Shown piece by piece: positions 34,579 through 41,120 of a stretch of DNA of 44,152 nucleotides. Made by a program: the position numbers and the translations under genes. Origin of the DNA: an uncultured bacterium (lineage in GTDB: Bacteria; Verrucomicrobiota; Kiritimatiellia; PWTM01); contig CALLML010000047.1 in NCBI GenBank assembly GCA_938005705.1, forward strand, positions 1 to 44,152, in the 5' to 3' direction. Every line of letters begins with the position of its first letter. Position 1 is the stretch's first letter. The notes beneath the pieces were generated by a model. The model had not been told where the DNA came from. It made no database searches and saw only the letters and a list, made by a program, of their open reading frames with translations.

Positions 34579-35904
34579 ATGAACGAGCCTGTCGCCGAGA
34601 CGACGCCACCGCCGCGCCGCGGCGACATTTCCACGCCTTCGCCGTTACAATACTGGCGAAGCTGGTTGCCCGAGCTGGCGGCCGTGGGGACGCTGGGCGC
34701 TTTGACGGTGTGGTTGTTCACGGGCACGGGCCTCGACATGCGAATGGCCACCGCGTTCCGGTCATCCGGCCGCTTCCCTCGTCCAACCGAACTCTCATGG
34801 CTGTGGCGGTCGCTATATGAAGGCGCCGGTGCAAGCGTCGCCGCCGTGGCCGCCGCGTCGGTCGTGGTTCTTGCCGCCGGTCTGCGATCCGTGGCGTGGC
34901 GGCGCTGGCGGCGCCACGCCGCATTCGTATTGCTCGCCGTCGCGATCGGCCCGGGTGTGGTGGTCAATATCGGATTCAAGAACTTCTGGGGCCGTCCTCG
35001 TCCGATCCATGTGCGTGAACTGGGCGGCACATGGGAATATCGCGACGCGACCGAAAAAGGAACTGCGGGGCGCGGCAAGTCGTTTCCGTGCGGCCATAGC
35101 TCGGCGGGCTATGTTCTGACGGTCTTCTGGCTGATCTGGAAACGGCGGCAGCGCCGCTGGGCAGCGGCGGCGCTCGTGGCGGCCGTGTTCTACGGAACCG
35201 CGCTGGGCATCGGCCGCATGATGACCGGATCGCATTTTGCTTCGGATGTCATCGCGTCAGGGCTGCTCGTTCATCTTTCCAATGTCATCCTCTACTATTT
35301 CATCTTCAATATCCCCGGCCGGGAGGACGGACCTCCGCCCGACTCATTAAAAGTCCGGATTTCGCCGGTTGCGATCGTGGGTTGGGGCGTGCTGGCCGCA
35401 GCAGTGATCGTCGCCTCGTTCATCGCAACGCCCTATCACTCGGAGTTTCGCTACGTCGCTGCCCTCGCAGCAAATCCTCGCGAGGGCCCGGAGTCTGAGA
35501 TAGAGATGGTTTTCCCTCCGGAAGACATTTCGTTGACGCTGCGCCCCTGTGAAGAGCTGTCGATATCCGGTGAGGCGGAGGGGTTCGGCATGTTCGGCAG
35601 TCGCCTTCGCCGGCTGGGACCGGCGCCGGTTTCCGGTGGCGCCCTGCGGTTCGAGTTGAAACCGGAGGGATGGTTCTCCGATCTATCCATTCGTCTCGAC
35701 ATCGGTTTGCCGCCGGCCCGCGTTCGGATCGTCCGAGTCTGCATGCCGGGAGGTGGACTGGCGATCTCCAGGCCGGCAGAGGCGCCGTGGATAGTGGATT
35801 TGTCGGGCGCGAGCGCGGCGCTGATGTCGCCGCCGGCAAGAGCGAGTCAGCGGACGTCCGCAGCGGCGTCGGATGAGCGCAGGGAACGAAGCAGGACGAG
35901 GTAA
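34579..35904 (+). CDS. PAP2-family membrane phosphatase with C-terminal extension
   Basis: The 441-residue protein has about six transmembrane helices in residues 30-300. The three PAP2/lipid-phosphatase motifs are present: KNFWGRPRP (134-142), PCGHSSAG (170-177, catalytic His173) and GRMMTGSHFASD (212-223, with Arg213, His219 and Asp223). It should dephosphorylate a lipid or isoprenyl phosphate, such as undecaprenyl diphosphate or lipid A, at the outer face of the inner membrane. After the last helix (about 265-285) comes a periplasmic domain of about 155 residues that I do not recognise, which may be a binding domain. The tail overlaps the opposing GT39 gene by 58 bases. Start at ATG 34579. 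Confidence 0.85.
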   Translation: MNEPVAETTPPPRRGDISTPSPLQYWRSWLPELAAVGTLGALTVWLFTGTGLDMRMATAFRSSGRFPRPTELSWLWRSLYEGAGASVAAVAAASVVVLAAGLRSVAWRRWRRHAAFVLLAVAIGPGVVVNIGFKNFWGRPRPIHVRELGGTWEYRDATEKGTAGRGKSFPCGHSSAGYVLTVFWLIWKRRQRRWAAAALVAAVFYGTALGIGRMMTGSHFASDVIASGLLVHLSNVILYYFIFNIPGREDGPPPDSLKVRISPVAIVGWGVLAAAVIVASFIATPYHSEFRYVAALAANPREGPESEIEMVFPPEDISLTLRPCEELSISGEAEGFGMFGSRLRRLGPAPVSGGALRFELKPEGWFSDLSIRLDIGLPPARVRIVRVCMPGGGLAISRPAEAPWIVDLSGASAALMSPPARASQRTSAAASDERRERSRTR

Positions 35905-37355
35905 TGGGGTCGCATGGCGCGGCCCCGATAGAAGGGCCGGACCACGGTCAACGGCCGGACCTCGCGAAACTGTCGCCGGATCGCTTCCGGTATGGCATCG
36001 TTACTCATCACCAGCAGCGCATCACGACCGTCGAATCGTCCCGGGTAACTCGGCCAGAAGGCAAATTGGTTACTGGCGCGGCCGGTATTAGGCACGAAAA
36101 TCTCGGGATGACCGGGCGTGTAATAAGCTAGCAGCGACGCTAATTGATAGCCGCCAGCGATCACGAAATCGGCGCCGGCGCTCTGCCGTTCGCATTCCAC
36201 GATCGCCGCGAGGTCGGCAGCCCCGCCGATGCGACGGAACCGCTCGTTGCCGAACGGCCACGGACCTGCCAGAGCGATGTGGGTGAGAGCCGCCAGCAGG
36301 GCATGCGCCAGCACAACGAGCGTGGCGCGCCGCCACCGTGCGGGATCGCTCTGCATGCGCGGCGTCCATAGGCCGGCGAGCAGAATCGGGCACATCGCCA
36401 GCGCCGGCGCAGCCCAGTTTGCCTCGTACTCGCCGTTCAGACTGACCAAGGCATAGGCCAGTGGCAGTGGCGCGATCATACCCCCGAGAAATCGCACAGC
36501 GCGCGGATGAGGCCGCGTCCAATCCCGGCGAATCACGGCGGCAGCGAGGGCGGCGGCATACACCGGGGAAAACACGGCCACCTGGCTCAGCAGAAAACTG
36601 CCCAGCGCGCCGAAATCGGCCTGGAACGGACGGTCCAACGCGCCGCGCTGCCATAAATGAGAAAGTGTGACCCATCCGTGGCGGGCGTTCCAGATCAACG
36701 GGGGCAGCAGACCGCTGAGGCCGGCAAGGACCATTCCCAAGAATCCCGGTCGGCGCAGACGGCCTCGCCACTCGGGCGAGATCAGCAGGATGGCAAGAAA
36801 ACAGACCAGCTGGGCGAGGTTGGTAAACTTGCAGAGCGTACCGGCGGCGACGGCGGCGCCGGCGCCGAGCCATGCGGCGCCGCGGTCGGTCTCGATCGCG
36901 TCCCAAAAGGCGGCGGCCGCCGCCAGCCCGAAAGCCACGCTCAAAGGATCAATCGTCATCAGTAAGCTGCCGGCCAGAAACAGCGGCACCGTCGCCGCGA
37001 CTGCAACGGCGCCGAAAGCCGCCGCGGGACCGAAGAGTCGGCGGGTGAGCCAGTAGATCAGCCCGCTCGATGCCGCTGATAGGAGCACAGCGGGAAGACG
37101 GACCGCCCGTTCGCTATCGCCGAACAGCCGGGTGGAGGCGGCAATCACCCATGCGACCCCCGGCCCTTTGCTGTAATAGCCGATGTCCAGGCGGCGCGAC
37201 CAAAGCCAATAGTATGCCTCATCGCCGGCCAATTCCAACGTGCCGCTGTAGAAGACCCTGAACAGCGTCAGCACGGCAATCAGCGCGGCTGCGCGCCGAC
37301 CGTATTTTTCCCCCCCACCTCCCTGCCGAAATGTCCAAGATAGTGCCGTCCACAT
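35847..37355 (-). CDS. GT39 (ArnT/PMT-like) membrane glycosyltransferase
   Basis: The 502-residue protein is the second GT39-type gene in the window. GDEAYYWLWSRRLDIGYYSK (about 44-63) includes the acidic DE pair of the catalytic loop, and KGPGVAWVIAASTRLFG continues the ArnT-like pattern. About ten transmembrane helices follow, with a C-terminal soluble part (EIFVPNTGRASNQFAFWPSYPG). It would transfer a sugar from a polyprenyl-phosphate donor on the periplasmic side. Its 3' end overlaps the opposing PAP2 gene by 58 bases; PAP2 enzymes and GT39 enzymes both act on polyprenyl lipids, so the pair may work together. The ATG at 37355 has GAGG in its leader; a TTG at 37370 is an alternative. Confidence 0.85.
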   Translation of the reverse strand: MWTALSWTFRQGGGGEKYGRRAAALIAVLTLFRVFYSGTLELAGDEAYYWLWSRRLDIGYYSKGPGVAWVIAASTRLFGDSERAVRLPAVLLSAASSGLIYWLTRRLFGPAAAFGAVAVAATVPLFLAGSLLMTIDPLSVAFGLAAAAAFWDAIETDRGAAWLGAGAAVAAGTLCKFTNLAQLVCFLAILLISPEWRGRLRRPGFLGMVLAGLSGLLPPLIWNARHGWVTLSHLWQRGALDRPFQADFGALGSFLLSQVAVFSPVYAAALAAAVIRRDWTRPHPRAVRFLGGMIAPLPLAYALVSLNGEYEANWAAPALAMCPILLAGLWTPRMQSDPARWRRATLVVLAHALLAALTHIALAGPWPFGNERFRRIGGAADLAAIVECERQSAGADFVIAGGYQLASLLAYYTPGHPEIFVPNTGRASNQFAFWPSYPGRFDGRDALLVMSNDAIPEAIRRQFREVRPLTVVRPFYRGRAMRPHYLVLLRSLRSSDAAADVR

Positions 37356-37486
37356 CGGAGCCTCAATCAACTTAGTACGTCATCAAGGTAGGCGTTCATT
37401 CATTTATGTCCCAGATGATGGAATGGCTCCGACCTTCTTCCTTTGGCGTCGTAGCGTCTCGCCTATCAGGTGGATCGGGAAAATAG

Positions 37487-37505
37487 TTTCAAAAAGTTTT
37501 GGAAA
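37487..37505. repeat. Degenerate single TTCCAAG-type palindrome
   Basis: TTTCAAAAAGTTTTGGAAA has the same outer bases as the paired palindromes at 6939-6986 and 23393-23440, with a looser centre and one missing C. It lies between the GT39 gene and the HAD gene. Only one site is present and the match could be chance. Confidence 0.3.
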
Positions 37506-37622
37506 AGTCGAGGCCTTGAACCTTCTCTTTCACAGGAAGCCGGCGATGGGCAGGGAATGCCTCATGGGAGTATTTGTGAGAAGAGATGATAGGGGTTTTT
37601 CCGATTCTGAGTGTGGATATGC

Positions 37623-38264
37623 CTACTGTAAACGCGTTATCAGCTCGGCGAGTCCGTCCACCACCGGAACGCCACAGGCTTCCAGGCGGCGGCGCGCATT
37701 ATGGCCGGCGGGGATCAGCACACAATCGGCACCTATCCGCTGCGCCATTTCGTGGTCGTGTACGGTATCGCCGATGACGAGCCGGGGCGAATTTCCGCCA
37801 CGTCGCCGCGCCCACGCTTCGCCCAGGTCCAGTTTGCCGCGCGCATAGACGTCCGAAGCGCCGACGATTTCGTCGAACCAGGACGTCAAGCCGTAGTGCG
37901 CCACCAATTCCACCAACGTGTCCTGCAGATATCCCGAAATCACGTGTTGGCGCGCGCCGCGCGCGCGGAAGAACGCCAGCGCATCGAGAGCACCGTCGCG
38001 CAACCGGCACTCAAGCCGTCGCGCCTCATAATCGCGCATGAATTCCAGGCCGATCTCCTTGAACGATTCCCGCGTCCAGTCAAATGGCAGATCGCGGTAG
38101 TAAGCCTCCACCGGAAAGCGAAACGTCTCCGCATAGCGTTCGGCCGATAGCGCCGGCAGTCCGCGGCGGTGCAGCACCGCGTTCATCGTTTCGACGCAAA
38201 GCCATGCGTCATCAAACAACGTGCCGTTCCAGTCCCAGATGACGTCCTGATAATGATCACCCAT
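37623..38264 (-). CDS. HAD-superfamily phosphatase
   Basis: The 213-residue protein is a phosphoglycolate-phosphatase-like HAD hydrolase with a helical cap (about 20-90). Motif I is DWNGTL (11-16); the second aspartate usual in phosphatases (DxDGT) is Asn13, a variant seen in a subset of this family that may change activity. Motif II is VISGY (Ser about 109), and motif IV is VIGDTVHDHEMA. Substrate is unknown. It is divergent from the Sel1-repeat gene with 124 bases between. Confidence 0.85.
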   Translation of the reverse strand: MGDHYQDVIWDWNGTLFDDAWLCVETMNAVLHRRGLPALSAERYAETFRFPVEAYYRDLPFDWTRESFKEIGLEFMRDYEARRLECRLRDGALDALAFFRARGARQHVISGYLQDTLVELVAHYGLTSWFDEIVGASDVYARGKLDLGEAWARRRGGNSPRLVIGDTVHDHEMAQRIGADCVLIPAGHNARRRLEACGVPVVDGLAELITRLQ

Positions 38265-38388
38265 CGTTTTGGCTTTTTTCCAGCGAGAGGTTGCCGCCGG
38301 CGGCGGCCTGCGCTAGCATATGCGCCGTCGGCGAAACCGCCACGTCGCCGCGTGGAGCGCCGGCGCGGTTCCTGACGAAAAACATACC

Positions 38389-39222
38389 ATGAAGCGAGCG
38401 ACATGTAATCCGTCCGTTTTTGCGATTTTGCGCGGGCTGTGTTTATGGATACCGGCGGTCACCGTGCTGCTCGGTGCGCAAATTCTCCGTGCGGCCGACG
38501 CGCCTTCCGATCTCGTAGCGCTCGAGCAGGCTGCCGTCGCGGGCGATGCAGAGGCCCAGTTTGCGCTCGGTGAGCGCTATTGGCGCGGCACAGGCGGCGC
38601 GCCGGCGCGTGATGATCTCGCTGTCCAATGGTGGACCACCGCTGCCCGGCAGATGCACGCCGGAGCGCTTTTCGCCCTCGGTAACGCCGTCGCCAAGGGA
38701 CGTGGCGCTCCGCGCCATCCGGGGCGTGCAATCGCCCTGTGGAAACATGCCGCAGAATTGGGCCATGCCGGCGCAATGACGGCGCTGGGCAAGGCCTACG
38801 CACACGGCGCAGGCACGGCGCCGGATGTTGTCGAGGCCGTGCGCTGGTTTCAACGCGCTGCCGCGCGGGGCGACGCCGAGGCGGAGTACTGTCTTGGATG
38901 GCATTACGAGAACGGCGTCGGCGTGGAGCCCGATCCGGTGCAGGCGGCCATTTGTTATCTGAATGCCGCCGAACAAGGCGTCGCCGCCGCTCAGAACAGC
39001 ATCGGGGTCCTGTACGCGCAAGGCCGCGGTGTGCCGAAAAATCTGCTGGCCGCCCATCTATGGCTCTCGCGAGCCGCTGCCGCGGGTGATCCCCATGCGC
39101 CCACCCATCTGAAAGCGGTCTCGCAGACCATGAGTTGGACCGAACGGCGAAAAGCCCGCGCCCAGTGGGCGGAATTTTTGCGTCGAGCGGATGAAACGAC
39201 GGAATCCGTCCCAACGCCCTAA
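38389..39222 (+). CDS. Secreted Sel1-like repeat protein
   Basis: The 277-residue protein has a signal-peptide-like N-terminus (ILRGLCLWIPAVTVLLGAQILRAAD) and then five or six Sel1-like repeats. Examples are EAQFALGERYWRGTG, GAMTALGKAYAHGAG, EAEYCLGWHYENGVGVEPD and AAQNSIGVLYAQGRGVPKN. Sel1 repeats are TPR-like solenoids that mediate protein contacts, often at the envelope. The ATG at 38389 directly precedes the signal sequence; an in-frame ATG at 38320 adds a non-conserved lead. It is followed after 8 bases by the ROK kinase gene. Confidence 0.85.
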   Translation: MKRATCNPSVFAILRGLCLWIPAVTVLLGAQILRAADAPSDLVALEQAAVAGDAEAQFALGERYWRGTGGAPARDDLAVQWWTTAARQMHAGALFALGNAVAKGRGAPRHPGRAIALWKHAAELGHAGAMTALGKAYAHGAGTAPDVVEAVRWFQRAAARGDAEAEYCLGWHYENGVGVEPDPVQAAICYLNAAEQGVAAAQNSIGVLYAQGRGVPKNLLAAHLWLSRAAAAGDPHAPTHLKAVSQTMSWTERRKARAQWAEFLRRADETTESVPTP

Positions 39223-39230
39223 CCACAGGT

Positions 39231-40229
39231 ATGAGCGAAGATATCTTCATCGGACTCGACATCGGTGGCACGAAAACCTCCCTGTCGCTGGGAAGCGTCG
39301 ACGGCGTCCTCCTTGCGTTCCGCCGCGTGGCGACCGAAGCGGCCGCCGGGCCAGAATGCTGGTTCGAGCGCGTCAAAGGTCTTCTCGATGAATTGCGCCA
39401 CGAGGCGCCGGACGCCTTCCGACGCGCCCGCGCCGTCGGTGTCGCCGCCCCGGGCCCGATGTCCGTCGCGCGCGGCTGTATGATCGCCCCGCCCAACCTT
39501 CCCGGTTGGCGGGAGGTCCCGGTCGCCAAATGGATGGCGGCGGCTACGAACCGACCGGTCTTTATCAACAACGACGCCAACGCCGCTGGCCTTGCGGAGT
39601 ATTTTTTTGGCGAGTTTCGAGGCACACCGGACCTCGTCTATCTGACGCTAAGTACTGGTATCGGCGCGGGGGTGATTTCCGGTGGACGATTGGTTCAGGG
39701 CGCGCGCGACCTCGGCGGAGAAGTTGGTCACCATGTCCTCGATCGCGAGGGACCGCTTTGCCCTTGCGGACAGCGCGGCTGCTGGGAAATGTACTGCGGA
39801 GGACGCAACGTCGCCGACCGGCTGCGGGCGCGCATCGCGGCGGGCGCGCGATCGCGCGTTCTCGAGCTCGCCGGCGGAAACCCGGAGCGGATAGATTTCC
39901 GTGCTCTTGTCGCCGCCGCACGAGAGGGCGACGCGCTGGCGACGGAGTTTTGGACGGAATTTATCGAGCGCCTCGCTCAGGGTATCGGAACAATCCTGAT
40001 GTTTTTCAATCCATCGGCTGTCCTCCTCGGCACCATCGCGATCCACACCGGCGAGTTTCTTCTGGTTCCGCTGCATGCCGCGTTGCCCCGCTATGCCTGG
40101 TCGTTATCTCGCAAAGGTGTGCGCATCACGCCTAGTGTGCTGGGGGAGCGGATCGGCGATCTGGCGGCGATCGCCGTGGCCATTCAAGGCATCCGCGCCG
40201 CCGATGTTCGTCCCCCGGGATGCCGATGA
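39231..40229 (+). CDS. ROK-family sugar kinase (glucokinase-like)
   Basis: The 332-residue protein has the ROK signature parts: an ATP loop GLDIGGTKTSLSLG (8-21), catalytic Asp115 in INNDANAAGLAE, and the zinc-binding cysteines Cys177, Cys179, Cys184 in CPCGQRGCWE (177-186) with EVGHHV (164-169). Such kinases phosphorylate glucose, N-acetylglucosamine or similar hexoses. No DNA-binding helix-turn-helix precedes the kinase domain, so it is an enzyme rather than a NagC/XylR-type regulator. The following NusG-like gene starts within its stop codon (ATGA at 40226). Confidence 0.93.
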   Translation: MSEDIFIGLDIGGTKTSLSLGSVDGVLLAFRRVATEAAAGPECWFERVKGLLDELRHEAPDAFRRARAVGVAAPGPMSVARGCMIAPPNLPGWREVPVAKWMAAATNRPVFINNDANAAGLAEYFFGEFRGTPDLVYLTLSTGIGAGVISGGRLVQGARDLGGEVGHHVLDREGPLCPCGQRGCWEMYCGGRNVADRLRARIAAGARSRVLELAGGNPERIDFRALVAAAREGDALATEFWTEFIERLAQGIGTILMFFNPSAVLLGTIAIHTGEFLLVPLHAALPRYAWSLSRKGVRITPSVLGERIGDLAAIAVAIQGIRAADVRPPGCR

Positions 40230-40834
40230 ACAGCGCGATCGAAAAGGCGGGCCGGAGCGATCCGTCCGGCATCGCGCCGCGATGGTTCTGTCTGCGCACG
40301 CGGCCAAAACAGGAACACCTGGCAGCGCAACAACTGCGACTGCGTGTGGAAGGCGTCGAGACCTATGCTCCCCGCATCCGGTATCGCAAGCCCACCCGGC
40401 GGGGGACGATCTGGTTCATTGAGGCGCTGTTTCCCGGCTATCTCTTCGCGCGCTTTGATCCGATGGAGCGAATGCGGCAGGTCCGCCATTCGACCGGCAT
40501 CACGGGCGTGGTGGCGTTTGGGGGAAAATACGCCGTGGTGCCTGACGACGTCGTCGAACGATTGCGCGCAGAGATTCGGAACGAGGAAATTCGCGTCGTG
40601 ACGGAGCCTTTTCATGAAGGCGACATCGCGGAGATCGTGGATGGACCCTTTCGCGGGTTGGAGGCCCTGATCGTGCGTGTCCTGCCCGCGCGCGAACGGG
40701 TCCGGGTCTTGCTGAATTTTCTCGGACGCGAAACGGCAGCGGAGATCAGCTATTCGCAGATCGCCAAGCCCTCGGCGCATCCGTTGGCGAACTGTCCGCC
40801 CCCCAGCATATCTTCCAACCCCCGTCGCGGATGA
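40226..40834 (+). CDS. NusG paralogue, UpxY/RfaH-like antitermination factor
   Basis: The 202-residue protein has a NusG N-terminal domain (about 19-117: RWFCLRTRPKQEHLAAQQLR and ALFPGYLFARFDP) and a KOW domain (about 129-178: FHEGDIAEIVDGPFRGLEA). It carries a C-terminal Pro/Ser tail. Specialised NusG paralogues load on RNA polymerase and promote elongation through particular long operons, often polysaccharide or surface-layer loci. Here the next gene downstream is the large PEP-CTERM autotransporter-repeat gene. It is coupled to the ROK kinase gene by an ATGA overlap; ATG 40220 is the alternative start. Housekeeping NusG would normally lie beside secE and rplK, which are absent. Confidence 0.88.
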   Translation: MNSAIEKAGRSDPSGIAPRWFCLRTRPKQEHLAAQQLRLRVEGVETYAPRIRYRKPTRRGTIWFIEALFPGYLFARFDPMERMRQVRHSTGITGVVAFGGKYAVVPDDVVERLRAEIRNEEIRVVTEPFHEGDIAEIVDGPFRGLEALIVRVLPARERVRVLLNFLGRETAAEISYSQIAKPSAHPLANCPPPSISSNPRRG

Positions 40835-41097
40835 TTCAGCCTCAACTTCCTACGCCCAGTTCCAACGCCAATAGAGATGCGGAGCTATGGGACGCCGCCA
40901 CCCTCCCAGCTCATTACATCTCGATCCAGCCTCCGGCTCAAGTCTGTGGCGGGCGCAGCAAAATAATCCACCGGATGAGACCAGAACAAACGAAGCTTTC
41001 CGTTCAAAAAGACAGGCCCCGTTGCTACCACAAAGGCTACCACCAAGGCCGAATAACTCTACAGCGGAGGAAAATTTATTTGCGCAAGGCGCAATGA
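40831..41097 (+). CDS. Small unrecognised ORF after the NusG paralogue
   Basis: This 88-codon frame starts within the stop codon of the NusG paralogue gene (ATGA), like the couplings around it. The product (MIQPQLPTPSSNANRDAELW then rather basic residues) matches no family I know, and an alternative 73-residue frame (40887-41108) overlaps it, so it may be non-coding leader of the next gene. Confidence 0.22.
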   Translation: MIQPQLPTPSSNANRDAELWDAATLPAHYISIQPPAQVCGGRSKIIHRMRPEQTKLSVQKDRPRCYHKGYHQGRITLQRRKIYLRKAQ

Positions 41098-41109
41098 TGT
41101 GCTTATAAT
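41080..41109 (+). promoter_or_regulatory. Sigma-70-like promoter immediately before the PEP-CTERM gene
   Basis: TTGCGC (41080-41085) and a perfect TATAAT (41104-41109) are 18 bases apart. Transcription should begin near 41116, only about 5 bases before the ATG at 41121, so the message would be almost leaderless and without a Shine-Dalgarno sequence. A later start (41127) is only slightly better. Confidence 0.5.
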
Positions 41110-41120
41110 CCAGGTAGTCT

